Shown here: piece after piece, positions 29,290-38,281 of the stretch | Layout of the letters: each line of letters opens with the position of its first letter | Numbering within the stretch: the first letter of the stretch is position 1 | Origin: Streptomyces marispadix | Lineage (GTDB): Bacteria > Actinomycetota > Actinomycetes > Streptomycetales > Streptomycetaceae | Direction of reading: 5' to 3' | Length of the DNA stretch: 64,000 bases | NCBI RefSeq assembly: GCF_022524345.1 | Contig: NZ_JAKWJU010000002.1 | Location: 6,562,001 to 6,626,000 of the forward strand | Notes under the pieces: generated by a model | Seen by the model: only the letters and a program-made list of their open reading frames with translations | Told to the model about the DNA's origin: nothing | Databases searched by the model: none | Made by a program: the position numbers and the translations under genes

Positions 29290-30289
29290 AGCGCGGTGCC
29301 GGGCCCTGCGCCAACAGCTCCTCGATGCGCGCCAGTTCGCCGTCGTCGAAGCCGAGACGCTCCACGGCCGCCACGCTGTCGGCGAGCTGTTCCGGGCTGC
29401 TCGCGCCCACCAGCGCCGAGGTGACGCTGTCGCGCAGCACCCAGGCCAGCGCCATCTGCGCCAGCGACTGGCCGCGCTCGCGGGCCACTTCGTTCAGTCC
29501 GCGGAGCATCGCTACCGTCTCCTCGGTGATCTGGTCGCTGCTGAGGAACGGGCTCGCCCCGGCGGCCCGCGATCCCGGTGGTACGCCGTCGAGATAGCGG
29601 CTGGAGAGCAGCCCCTGTGCGAGCGGTGAGAAGACGATGCAGCCGGCGCCGACGTCCGTCAGCGTCTCCAGCAGACCCTCTTCGGGCTGCCGGTCGAGCA
29701 TGGAGTAGCGGGGCTGGTGGATCAGCAGCGGAGTGCCCAGCTCACGCAGGATGCGGGCGGCCTCACGCGTCTGCTCCGGCGAGTAGTTGGAGATTCCGGC
29801 GTAGAGCGCCTTGCCCTGCTGCACGGCGGTGTGCAGCGCGCCCATCGTCTCCTCCAGCGGCGTGTGCGGATCGGGCCGGTGCGAGTAGAAGACGTCCACG
29901 TACTCCAGGCCCGTCCGGCCCAGGCTCTGGTCGAGGGAGGCCAGCAGGCTCTTGCGGGAGCCCCACTCGCCGTACGGGCCGGGCCACATCAGGTGCCCCG
30001 CCTTGGTGGAGACGACGATCTCGTCGCGGTACGGGCGCAGATCCTGGCGGACGATGCGGCCGAAGGCGGTCTCCGCGGCCCCGGGCGGCGGTCCGTAGTT
30101 GTTGGCCAGGTCGAAGTGGGTGACGCCCAGGTCGAACGCGCGCCGCACGATGGCCTGTTGGCGCTCCAGCGGGCGGTCGGTGCCGAAGTTGTGCCACAGG
30201 CCCAGCGATATCGCGGGGAGGCGGAGGCCGCTGCGGCCCGTACGGCGGTAGGGCATCGACTCGTAGCGGCCGTCGTCGGCTTGGTACAC
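29288..30289 (-). CDS. Aldo/keto reductase, L-glyceraldehyde-3-phosphate-reductase-like
   Basis: 333 residues. Starts MYQADDGRYESMPYRRTGRSGLRLP, as in the YghZ/AKR14 group, with LANNYGPPPGAAE (catalytic Asp/Tyr), STKAGHLMWPGPYG (Lys), YVDVFYSHRPDP (His) and the C-terminal SALVGASSPEQLADSVAAV cofactor segment. Family members reduce L-glyceraldehyde 3-phosphate and methylglyoxal-like toxic aldehydes. It lies 130 bases downstream of another AKR on the same strand, possibly co-transcribed. Confidence 0.9.
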   Translation of the reverse strand: MYQADDGRYESMPYRRTGRSGLRLPAISLGLWHNFGTDRPLERQQAIVRRAFDLGVTHFDLANNYGPPPGAAETAFGRIVRQDLRPYRDEIVVSTKAGHLMWPGPYGEWGSRKSLLASLDQSLGRTGLEYVDVFYSHRPDPHTPLEETMGALHTAVQQGKALYAGISNYSPEQTREAARILRELGTPLLIHQPRYSMLDRQPEEGLLETLTDVGAGCIVFSPLAQGLLSSRYLDGVPPGSRAAGASPFLSSDQITEETVAMLRGLNEVARERGQSLAQMALAWVLRDSVTSALVGASSPEQLADSVAAVERLGFDDGELARIEELLAQGPAPR

Positions 30290-30419
30290 GGAAGGTCTCC
30301 AGGGGTGTCGCGTAGGTGTGTCGTCGGGTCGGCGGGTCGTTTCGGCGCGGGTGCCGCGCCGTGGTCGGTACGCGAGCGGTGCGATGGGCGGCGTGCCGGC
30401 CTGACGGCGGGATGACCGC

Positions 30420-31385
30420 TCAGGCGACGCCTTCGGGGCTGGCGCCCTCGATGGGGACGCCGTCGGAGGCGATGCGTTCGATCTCGGCGATCTCGTCCGC
30501 GCTGAGCGTGATGTCCGCTGCCGCGGCGGACGATTCGATGCTGGAGCTGCTGCGCGCTCCCACCAGCGCCACGTCCACGTGTGCCAGCACCCATGCGACG
30601 GCGATCTCGCCGACGCGGCGGCCGCGTGCCTCCGCGAAGTCCGAAAGCCGCCGCACCACTGCGAGGTTGCGCCGCAGCGCCTCGCCGGTGAAGGCCGTGG
30701 CCTTGCTGCGCCAGTCGTCCTCGTCGAAGGTGGTGTCCTCGTCGAAGCGGCCGGTCAGCAGCCCGCTGGCGAGGGGGCTGTAGGCGAGGACGCCGATTCC
30801 CTTCTCACGGGTGTAGGGCAGGATCTCCGCCTCGATGCCGCGCCGGAAGAGGTGGTAGGGCGGCTGGAGCGTCTCCACGGGACGCACGGCGGCGAACTCC
30901 TCCATCTGCGCCACGTCGTAGTTGGAGACGCCGACGTGTCGGATCTTGCCCTCTTCCACCATGCGCTGAAGCGCCTCCGCGGTCTCCGCCGCGGGCGTCT
31001 TCGGGTCGGGCCAGTGCACCTGGTAGAGGTCGATCGTCTCGACGCCGAGTGCACGCAGACTCTGCTCCACGCCCTCCCGCAGGAAGGCCGCGGAGGCGTC
31101 CCGCCCGCCGCCGTCCGGGCGCACGCCGCCCTTCGTGGCGATGACGACGCTGTCACGGTCGCGGTCGAGCTCCTGGCGCAGTGCCTTGCCCAGCAGCCGC
31201 TCCGAGGCGCCGAAGCCGTACGCCTGCGCCGTGTCGAAGAAGTTCACGCCCAGCTCGCGGGCCCGCCGTACGGCGGCGACTGCCGCGTCCTCGTCGAACT
31301 CGCCCCAGTCGCCGCCCAGTTGCCATGTCCCAAAGGCGACACGTGAGACCTCCAGGCCGGTGGCTCCGAGGGTGGTGGTCCGCAT
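30420..31385 (-). CDS. Aldo/keto reductase, Tas/YajO-like
   Basis: 321 residues from ATG 31385, set by GAGGAG upstream. Sequence order: RTTTLGATGLEVSRVAFGTWQLGG, NFFDTAQAYGFGASE (Asp/Tyr), IATKGGVRPDG (Lys), LYQVHWPDP (His), and VDVALVGARSSSSIESSAAA for the cofactor. It resembles the Tas/YajO and IolS branch of NADPH-dependent AKRs; substrate unknown. Divergent from a LysR regulator across a 114-base gap with a LysR-type box, so probably its target. Confidence 0.9.
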   Translation of the reverse strand: MRTTTLGATGLEVSRVAFGTWQLGGDWGEFDEDAAVAAVRRARELGVNFFDTAQAYGFGASERLLGKALRQELDRDRDSVVIATKGGVRPDGGGRDASAAFLREGVEQSLRALGVETIDLYQVHWPDPKTPAAETAEALQRMVEEGKIRHVGVSNYDVAQMEEFAAVRPVETLQPPYHLFRRGIEAEILPYTREKGIGVLAYSPLASGLLTGRFDEDTTFDEDDWRSKATAFTGEALRRNLAVVRRLSDFAEARGRRVGEIAVAWVLAHVDVALVGARSSSSIESSAAAADITLSADEIAEIERIASDGVPIEGASPEGVA

Positions 31386-31475
31386 GAGTGCGCTCCTCGT
31401 ACATCTCGCGTACGTCGTGGACGTCTCCACCCTCGCCCGCACCGCGCCAGGCGTCCAATAGAAGAAAGCGAACGG

Positions 31476-31498
31476 ATTGAGCAGCTAGCCTTCTCAAT
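31476..31498. promoter_or_regulatory. LysR-type binding box
   Basis: ATTGAG-N11-CTCAAT, a symmetric inverted repeat with the spacing of the LysR T-N11-A box. It lies between the divergent AKR and LysR genes and ends two bases before the regulator's GTG, so binding would block its transcript start. Confidence 0.6.
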
Positions 31499-31499
31499 C

Positions 31500-32459
31500 G
31501 TGGAACTACGGCATCTCGAATACTTCGTCACCGTCGCCGAGGAACGGCACTTCACCCGCGCCGCCGAGCGGCTGCTGGTCTCCCAGTCCGGGCTGTCGGC
31601 CTCCGTCCGCGCCCTCGAACGGGAGCTGGGCGCCAAGCTCTTCGTGCGCACCACCCGCAGCGTCGAACTCACCGGCCCCGGCCGGGCGCTGCTCGGCGAG
31701 GCGACCCGCACCCTGGCGAGCGTCCGCGCCGCGAAGGAGGCGGTCGCCGCGGCCCAGGGGCTGCTGAGGGGCACGCTGTCCGTCGGCAGCGAGCAGTGCA
31801 TCGCGGGCGTGGACGTGCCGCGGCTGCTGGCCCGGTTCCGTGCGGAGCACCCGCAGGTGGAGATACGGCTGCGGCAGGCAGGTTCGCGTCTGCTCGCCGA
31901 CGACGTCGCCGCGGGCCGCCTCGACCTCGCCTTCGTCGCCCTGTGTGGGCCGCCGCCCCAGGGCGTAGGGCTCACACCGCTGACCGGCGAGCCCCTCGTA
32001 CTGCTCTGCCACCCGGAACACGCCCTCGCCGGACCCGGCGAGGGGCCGGCCGAGGAATCGGCCCCGGGACCGGCCGGGGGAGCGCAACGGCACGTGCGCT
32101 GGGCGGAGTTGAAGGGAGAGGCACTGGTGGACTTCCAGCCCGACTGGGGCGTGCGGCAGCTCACGGACCGCACGTTCGCCGCCGCCGGCGTGGAACGCCA
32201 GGTCGCACTGGAGGTCAACGACGTGCACAGCCTCATCGAACTCGTCGAGCAGGGCCTCGGAGTGGCCGTCGTGCCACGGCATTTCGCGCGCAAGCCGCAG
32301 GCCCGCGGGCTGTGCGCCCTGCCTCTCACGGAAGGCCCGCAGCCGGTGTGGCAGGTCTCCCTCGCGCGACCCGCAGGTGAGGCCGCCAGCCCCGCCGCGC
32401 GGAAGCTGAGCACGCTGCTCGACCTGCCGCAGGAGGAGCCGGGCAACTCGCCCGCGTGA
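31500..32459 (+). CDS. LysR-family transcriptional regulator
   Basis: 319 residues from GTG 31500. The winged helix-turn-helix is in residues 1-60 (LRHLEYFVTVAEERHFTRAAERLLVSQSGLSASVRALERELG), followed by the linker helix and the periplasmic-binding-like effector domain. A glycine/proline-rich insertion near 180-200 (GEGPAEESAPGPAGG) sits between the two effector subdomains. No ribosome site is visible before the GTG, suggesting a leaderless transcript. Divergent from an AKR gene. Confidence 0.9.
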   Translation: MELRHLEYFVTVAEERHFTRAAERLLVSQSGLSASVRALERELGAKLFVRTTRSVELTGPGRALLGEATRTLASVRAAKEAVAAAQGLLRGTLSVGSEQCIAGVDVPRLLARFRAEHPQVEIRLRQAGSRLLADDVAAGRLDLAFVALCGPPPQGVGLTPLTGEPLVLLCHPEHALAGPGEGPAEESAPGPAGGAQRHVRWAELKGEALVDFQPDWGVRQLTDRTFAAAGVERQVALEVNDVHSLIELVEQGLGVAVVPRHFARKPQARGLCALPLTEGPQPVWQVSLARPAGEAASPAARKLSTLLDLPQEEPGNSPA

Positions 32460-32642
32460 CACCGCAGTCGACGGCCGCGACCGGCCGACGGCCCTTGCGG
32501 ACAGGGGGTGTTGACCGGCGAGTTCGGTCCTGGACACCATCGATGCCTCCGCCGTACGCGGTACGGGGCCGACGCGAACACGCACACCCGCACAACGGAG
32601 GCCGTCTCCGCGTTCGATCGAAACCGTGCCCCGGGAGGGCCG

Positions 32643-35600
32643 TTGACCCCCACAGACTCCACCGCCGAGCCCGCCGCCGATCGCCCCCGAGCCGACTCCG
32701 GTGCCGACTCCGGAGCCGGTTCCGCAACCGAAGCCGCCGACGGACCCGAGGCGCCCGCACACGGTGCCCGCGAACCTGACGTCCCCGCGGCGTCCAGCCC
32801 CCGCAACCCGCTCTCGCGCGCCGCACGGCTGTCCCGCCGCCGCTTTCTCACCGCCGCGGGCGCGGCCGGTGCCTCCGCCGCCGGGACCGTGCTCGCCACC
32901 CCGGGCACCGCTTCCGCAGCCGCGCCGCCCGCCTCCGCATCCGCCGCGGACTCCGCCCCGCAGGCGCTCGCCTCCCGCGTCACGCTCTCCTTCACCGCCG
33001 CCACCAACGGCGCCGCCACCCTCGCCCCCGGCGGCGACAGCCTCGTCGCCGAAGTGCAGAACGTCCTGTGGTCCGTGCCCCGCGACGGCGGCACCGCCGT
33101 ACCACTGACCGATCCCGAACTGGAGCCCACACGCCCCGAGTTCGCCCCCGACGGCAAGCAACTGGCCGTCTGCGCCTACCGCGGCGGCGGATTCCACCTG
33201 TGGACCCTGCGCCCCGACGGCTCCGGCCTGCGTCAGCGCACCGACGGCCCCTGGGACGACCGCGGCCCGGCCTGGTCGCCCGACGGCACCCGCATCGCCT
33301 TCGCCTCCGAGCGCGGCGGCCACCCCGTGACCGGCAGCCCGTACCGCATCTGGGTCCTGGACGTACGCACGAATGCACTCACCCGGCTGACGGGCCTTCC
33401 CGGGCAGGACGGGCCCCGACAGGACGGCCCCTGGGAGGACTTCGACCCGGCGTGGTCCCCCGACGGGCGGCGCGTGCTGTTCGCCCGCGGTACCCCCGTG
33501 AAGGGGGAGAACGGGCCCGTTCTGCACACCCGCGTCATCGCCTCCGTACCGGCGGACGGCGGGGGAGCGGTCCGCACGGAACACACCGGCGACGACGGCG
33601 CGGACGTGATGACACCCGCCGTCTCACCCACGGGACGGCTGGCACATCTGCGCATCACCCCGTCACCTGCCGCGTCCTGCACGCTGATCGTCGACGGTGA
33701 AGTCCTCGCCGTCGAAGGAGACTTGCAGCCCGTCCCGCCCCGCTGGGTCTCCGCGGAGAAGCTGCTGCTCACCGTCGGCGGCCGGTTCACCGTCGTAAGC
33801 ACCGCCGACCCGAAGGACGCCGAGCACATCACGCTCGCCGCGTCGCTGCCCGTCGAACGCCCCCGCTACCGGGTGAAGGACTACGGCTTCGACGCGGGCG
33901 GCAGCAGAGACGTCCGCGCACTGCACCTTCCCGCGCTCTCGCCCGACGGCCGCCGGGTCGCCTTCGCGGCGCTCAACTCCCTCTGGGTGGCGCCGGTCTC
34001 GGGCCACGGACACCCCCGAGAGGTCGTCAAGGGCAGTCACACCCGCTATCCCCTCGCCCCCACATGGACGCCCGACGGGAGCGGGCTCGTCTACTCCGAC
34101 GACCGCGACGGGCTTCTCGCCGTCCGGCGGCACGACCTCCGTAACGGCGAGGACACCGAACTCGCCGGCGGCGGCCGTGTCTTCCCCGTGCTCTCCCCGG
34201 ACGGCACGCAACTGGCCTGCCTGGACATGACGGGCAACCTCGTCGTGAGGGACCTGCGCGGCAGCGCCTCCCCCTCGAAGCGAACCGACGGGACCGCACG
34301 AGGCGAGGGACCCGAACGCGTCATCGCCAAGCCACTGGGCGCCGCCGGTCTCCCCGGCAGACCCAGTTGGTCCCCCGACGGCCGCTATCTCGCGCTGTGC
34401 GACCGCAACCGCCTCAACCAGCGCTTCCGCGAGGGCTACAACGTCATCCGCGTCGTCGGCGCCGCCGGCGGCGAGGACCGGCTCTACGCCCTCTCCCAGC
34501 ACGCCTCCCTCTCCGACCGCTACGACAGCGGCCCCGTATGGTCCCCCGACGGCAGGCACCTCGCGGTCGTCAGCGAGTCCGCGCTGTGGCTGCTGCCCGT
34601 ACACGCCGACGGCACACCCCGCGGCGAACCGCGCCGCCTCACCGACGAGAGCGCCGACCACCCGTCCTGGTCGGGCGATTCGCAGACCCTGATGTATCTC
34701 TCGGCGGGCAGGCTGCGCCGCCTCGACGTCCGCAGCGGCGCAGCGCACACGGTGCCGCTGCGGCTGCGCCACCGGCCGCCGCGCGCCCGCGACACCGTCG
34801 TAAGGGCAGGCCGGCTGTGGGACGGCACGGGCGAACACGTCCGCGACGACGTCGACATCGTGGTGCGCGACGGCCGCATCCGCCAGGTGCTTCCGCACCG
34901 CGCGGGAGCGCGCCGCGCCGCCGCCCGCCACATCGACGCCTCCGGGCTGACCGTGGTGCCGGGCCTGTGGGACTCCCACACCCACCCCTGGCAGAGCACC
35001 TACGGCGGACGCCAGACCGCCACCCAGCTCGCATACGGCATCACCACCGCCGTATCGCTGGGCGGCTTCGCCTACGAACAGGCCCGCGTCCGCGAGGCAG
35101 TCGCGGCAGGCGCCCTCGCCGGGCCCCGGCTGCTGGCCACCGGCGAACTCCTCGACGGCGCCCGCGTCGCCTACAGCATGGGCCGCGCCCACCGCACCCG
35201 CGAAGGACTGCGCCGCTCACTGGAGCGTGCCGAAGGACTCGACTGGGACTTCGTCAAGACGTACGTACGGGCGCCCGGCTGGATCATGGCCGAGGCGGCA
35301 CGCTTCGCCCACGAGCGGCTCGGCGTCCGCGCGGGCAGCCATCTGTGCACCCCCGGCATACAGCTCGGCGGCGACTTGACCACCCATCTCCAGGCCACGC
35401 AGCGCCTGGAGTACGGACACGCCACCACCGCGACAGGCCATGCGCAGCAGGACGTGCAGGAGATCTACACAGCGCGCGGCGCCGGCTTTTGTCTGATCGC
35501 CACCCCGTTCACCGCGGCGCCGCTGCTCGGTGCCGATCCGTCGCTCGCCGGGGACCCGCGGGTGACGCGGCTGATGCCGCCGTGGGACACCGGCGCCGTC

Positions 35601-36089
35601 GAGGAACTCGCCGGCACACCGCCCACCGACGGCCAACTGGCCACCCTGGCAAGGGAGACGGCCGTCTACCGCCGCATCCTCGACTCCGGCGGCCTCATCG
35701 CCCTCGGCACCGACCAGCCGCTCGTGCCGGTCGGCCTCCATCTCCATCTCGCGCTGCGCGCGCTGCACCGCGGCGGACTGTCGGCCGCCGAAGCGCTGCG
35801 CACCGCGACCGTGATGCCCGCGCGGGTCTTCGGCGCCGAGAAGGACCTGGGCACGGTGGAGGAGGGCAAGCTCGCCGACCTCACCCTCGTCGGCGGCGAT
35901 CCTTTCTCCGACTTCGACGACCTCGTACGTACGGTCTCGGTGCTGCGCGGCGGCGAACTCCACGAAACGTCCGAACTGACCGCGTCCTTCCCCGAACGCG
36001 AGGCCCGCGGTACGGGGGCCACGGCGGACGCCTGGCGCCTCGTGAGCCGCCAACTGCGCCGCGAGGGCTGCTGCGACATGGGCGTCTGA
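32643..36089 (+). CDS. Tat-exported amidohydrolase with TolB-like beta-propeller
   Basis: 1148 residues if TTG 32643 is the start (GGGAGGG just upstream); GTG 32508 is an in-frame alternative without a ribosome site. A polar, Asp/Ala-rich lead of about 65 residues precedes a twin-arginine signal, LSRRRFLTAAGAAGASAAG. The centre holds about nine PD40/WD40-like blades with the WSPDG motif, as in TolB. The C-terminal third is an amidohydrolase TIM barrel: a composite-domain RLWDGTGEHVRDDVDIVV entry, VVPGLWDSHTHP (HxH metal pair), FVKTYVRAPGW, GSHLCTPG, GHATT, and LGTDQPLVPVG with the catalytic Asp. Probably a folded, cofactor-containing extracellular amidase or imidopeptidase-like hydrolase; the substrate is unknown. 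Confidence 0.85.
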   Translation: MTPTDSTAEPAADRPRADSGADSGAGSATEAADGPEAPAHGAREPDVPAASSPRNPLSRAARLSRRRFLTAAGAAGASAAGTVLATPGTASAAAPPASASAADSAPQALASRVTLSFTAATNGAATLAPGGDSLVAEVQNVLWSVPRDGGTAVPLTDPELEPTRPEFAPDGKQLAVCAYRGGGFHLWTLRPDGSGLRQRTDGPWDDRGPAWSPDGTRIAFASERGGHPVTGSPYRIWVLDVRTNALTRLTGLPGQDGPRQDGPWEDFDPAWSPDGRRVLFARGTPVKGENGPVLHTRVIASVPADGGGAVRTEHTGDDGADVMTPAVSPTGRLAHLRITPSPAASCTLIVDGEVLAVEGDLQPVPPRWVSAEKLLLTVGGRFTVVSTADPKDAEHITLAASLPVERPRYRVKDYGFDAGGSRDVRALHLPALSPDGRRVAFAALNSLWVAPVSGHGHPREVVKGSHTRYPLAPTWTPDGSGLVYSDDRDGLLAVRRHDLRNGEDTELAGGGRVFPVLSPDGTQLACLDMTGNLVVRDLRGSASPSKRTDGTARGEGPERVIAKPLGAAGLPGRPSWSPDGRYLALCDRNRLNQRFREGYNVIRVVGAAGGEDRLYALSQHASLSDRYDSGPVWSPDGRHLAVVSESALWLLPVHADGTPRGEPRRLTDESADHPSWSGDSQTLMYLSAGRLRRLDVRSGAAHTVPLRLRHRPPRARDTVVRAGRLWDGTGEHVRDDVDIVVRDGRIRQVLPHRAGARRAAARHIDASGLTVVPGLWDSHTHPWQSTYGGRQTATQLAYGITTAVSLGGFAYEQARVREAVAAGALAGPRLLATGELLDGARVAYSMGRAHRTREGLRRSLERAEGLDWDFVKTYVRAPGWIMAEAARFAHERLGVRAGSHLCTPGIQLGGDLTTHLQATQRLEYGHATTATGHAQQDVQEIYTARGAGFCLIATPFTAAPLLGADPSLAGDPRVTRLMPPWDTGAVEELAGTPPTDGQLATLARETAVYRRILDSGGLIALGTDQPLVPVGLHLHLALRALHRGGLSAAEALRTATVMPARVFGAEKDLGTVEEGKLADLTLVGGDPFSDFDDLVRTVSVLRGGELHETSELTASFPEREARGTGATADAWRLVSRQLRREGCCDMGV

Positions 36090-36168
36090 CGACGCCGGGC
36101 ACGTAACCCCGCCGGGGCCGCGTCTTACCGCCGCCTTCGTCCTACTGCTCCAACTGCCCCTGCCCGGA

Positions 36169-36195
36169 CGGCGATACGGCCCCGGCCGATCGCCG
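36169..36195. terminator. Inverted repeat between convergent genes
   Basis: CGGCGAT (36169-36175) and ATCGCCG (36189-36195) with a GGCC-rich loop, in the 210-base space between the amidohydrolase and the minus-strand double-MerR gene. Modest candidate. Confidence 0.35.
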
Positions 36196-36299
36196 GGCGG
36201 CGATGCCGGACGATCCGGCGCCGGAGAAGGTCAGCACGTGCGACGGTGACGGCGGCCCGATGCCCGTGCGAGCGTGCCGCAATCGTGCTTCGAGGCTCC

Positions 36300-37010
36300 T
36301 CAGGAGCCGGCGGATCGGCCCAAGACGTCGAGGTACGCGGAGAGTCGACCGGCGGCGTGAAGCTGGGCCGTTCCGCGGGAAGTGAGGCCGTGCCGCCACT
36401 CTTCGAGCGTCCTGGCCAGCGCTTCGAGGCTGCCGGCGTCGCGGAGCCTGCCGAGGACGGTGGCGATGGTGCCCAGGGCCTGGCTTCCCCGGCGCAGCAG
36501 GTGCGCCAGTTCGGCGTCGCGCACGTCCGCCGCGAGGTACCGGCGGTGTCCGGTGCGCGGGTCGCGGCGTGGCGTGAGGGCTCCTGCGCGTTCCCAGGCT
36601 CGCAGGGTGGCCGGGCTGATCCCGAGGTGGCGGGCGAGTTCACCGATGCTGTACGGCGCCCGAGTACCGGCCGCCGCATCCGGACCGGCGGCTTTAAGAC
36701 GGGGAAGCGACGCCTCGACGGCTCGCAGCGTGCCGCGGTCGCGGGAGAGGAGCGCGTGCCCGGCGTCGATGTGCTCCAGCGCCTCGTCGAGCCGGCCGCT
36801 GGTCACGGCTTGCATGATGCGTCGGCTCGTCGCATGGCCGAAGGCGGGGACGAGCGCCGTGTAGGCCGCGAGACCGGCGGCGTGAACGGCGGTGTAGTCC
36901 CGGTACCCCGTCCGGCTGCGGCGGGCCGCCGGGATGATTCCGGCCTCCTCGTAATTGCGGACCGCCTGCGTGGAGAGGCCGTGCCGACGGGCCAGGTCCA
37001 CCGGCCGCAT
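36300..37010 (-). CDS. Double-MerR transcriptional regulator (TioE-like)
   Basis: 236 residues from ATG 37010, set by GGAGG four bases upstream. Two MerR-type DNA-binding halves: MRPVDLARRHGLSTQAVRNYEEAGIIP with RTGYRDY at the N terminus, and YSIGELARHLGISPATLRAWERAGAL with RTGHRRYLAADV near 130-170. This tandem arrangement is characteristic of TioE-family regulators. No effector-binding domain remains beyond short helices. Divergent from two Imm5-like genes across 88 bases holding a near-palindrome, so it probably controls them and itself. Confidence 0.87.
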   Translation of the reverse strand: MRPVDLARRHGLSTQAVRNYEEAGIIPAARRSRTGYRDYTAVHAAGLAAYTALVPAFGHATSRRIMQAVTSGRLDEALEHIDAGHALLSRDRGTLRAVEASLPRLKAAGPDAAAGTRAPYSIGELARHLGISPATLRAWERAGALTPRRDPRTGHRRYLAADVRDAELAHLLRRGSQALGTIATVLGRLRDAGSLEALARTLEEWRHGLTSRGTAQLHAAGRLSAYLDVLGRSAGS

Positions 37011-37050
37011 GTGACCTCCGGTTGAGGGTTTCCGACGTAGGCGAGAGAGA

Positions 37051-37064
37051 ACTCCGCGCAGAGT
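37051..37064. promoter_or_regulatory. Candidate MerR operator
   Basis: ACTCCGCGCAGAGT, palindromic at 12 of 14 positions, in the divergent space between the double-MerR gene and the Imm5-like pair. Position and symmetry are the only support. Confidence 0.4.
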
Positions 37065-37098
37065 CTCCACCGAGTGTTCAAGGATACGATTCACGGAC

Positions 37099-37713
37099 AT
37101 GGCAAGGAGCGCGCACACCGTGTCCGGAGATTTCGACCTGACGATGGACGAGCTGCGCGTCGTGGCGCGCTACGTGGTCCGGCACGCAGAGGACGTCCTG
37201 GCGGTCTTCGAGCAGGCTGTCCGCGACGATCCACGCCCCCGTGCGGCGATCGACGCGGCCTGGGAGTTCATCGACGGCGCCGACAGGACGAAGTCGCAGC
37301 GCGTCACTTCCCTGGACGCGCATCGAGCCGCTCGCTCCGCGCCCTTCGAAGCCGCGCGACTGGCCGCGCGATCCGCCGGTGACGCCGCGTCGGCCGCATA
37401 CCTGCACCCCATCGCCCGGGCAGGCCAGGTCGGCCACATCCTGCGAGCCGCCGCGAGCGCCGCACGCGTCGGAGAGATGGAGGCGGGCGGCGACCCCACG
37501 ATCGCCGACGCCCTGCTGGAACGGTCACGGCAGCGTGCGACACCGGTGCTCATCGACGTGCTCCGCCGCTACCCGCCCGTGACGAGCGGCAGCAATCGTG
37601 TGGCCCGGCTGATGAGCGCTCTGGACCACTCCCTGCGCCAGGCGTCCGGCCGGTCGTCAGGGCAGAGCGCGGGGAGTGCCGCCGATGCGCACGGGAGGGG
37701 GTGGGAGTCGTGA
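37099..37713 (+). CDS. Imm5-like helical protein, paralogue 1
   Basis: 204 residues. Alpha-helical, alanine-rich. Key stretch: VARYVVRHAEDVLAVFEQAV then DPRPRAAIDAAWEFIDG, followed by ARSAPFEAARLAARSAG. The DPRPR-AI-A motif and alanine-rich helices resemble the putative immunity proteins (Imm5 group) often misnamed 'exonuclease SbcC' in actinomycetes. Family immunity functions are predicted from polymorphic-toxin loci, and no toxin gene is seen here. It overlaps the next, related gene by four bases. Extra C-terminal Ser/Gly-rich tail. Confidence 0.65.
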   Translation: MARSAHTVSGDFDLTMDELRVVARYVVRHAEDVLAVFEQAVRDDPRPRAAIDAAWEFIDGADRTKSQRVTSLDAHRAARSAPFEAARLAARSAGDAASAAYLHPIARAGQVGHILRAAASAARVGEMEAGGDPTIADALLERSRQRATPVLIDVLRRYPPVTSGSNRVARLMSALDHSLRQASGRSSGQSAGSAADAHGRGWES

Positions 37714-38225
37714 TCCTCCCGAAGGTCCGTGACCCTCGCTTCGTGACGATCCGCCGAGGCGGGACCCTCACCGATGCGGACCACCGCCTCCTCGCCCTAT
37801 GGGCCGCCTCGTGTGCGGAGCACGTCCTCGGCCTCTTCGAGTCGGTCCGGCCTGGGGACCCGCGACCGCGCGAGGCGATCGGCCATGCGCGGGCCTGGGT
37901 GCGCGGCGAGGTCAAGATGATGCAGGCCCGCGCGGCGGGCGGCCACGCGATGGGGGCGGCCAGAGACCTGCGTGGGGCAGCACGCCATGCCGCGTACGCC
38001 GCCGGGCAGGCAGGGGCCGTCGCCCATGTCGCCGCGCACGAACTCGGCGCCGCCGCCTACGCGATCAAGGCCGCACGGGCGGCGGCACCGGAGGGCGAGA
38101 GCGAGACCGCGGGGCGTCTCGAATGCCGGTGGCAGCGCGATCAGCTCCCGGACGCAATCCGCGAACTCGTACTCGATGACCAGCGGCTGCGCAACGACAT
38201 CTGCTGGTCGGTGTTCGACTGCTGA
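37710..38225 (+). CDS. Imm5-like helical protein, paralogue 2
   Basis: 171 residues. GTG 37710 chosen because it forms a GTGA overlap with the previous stop and lies downstream of GGAGGGGG; GTG 37701 is an alternative. Shares with paralogue 1 the core CAEHVLGLFESV / GDPRPREAIGHARAWVRGE and the helix AMGAARDLRGAARHAAYAAGQAGAVAHVAAHELGAAAYA in broken form, plus a C-terminal WQRDQLPDAIRELVLDD typical of the Imm5-like group. Translationally coupled to its neighbour, so the two products are likely needed together. Confidence 0.7.
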   Translation: MILPKVRDPRFVTIRRGGTLTDADHRLLALWAASCAEHVLGLFESVRPGDPRPREAIGHARAWVRGEVKMMQARAAGGHAMGAARDLRGAARHAAYAAGQAGAVAHVAAHELGAAAYAIKAARAAAPEGESETAGRLECRWQRDQLPDAIRELVLDDQRLRNDICWSVFDC

Positions 38226-38281
38226 GACCGGCTCCTTCACGGCGGCCCTTCGCGGCCGGCAAGCGGCGTCTACGCGCCAAC

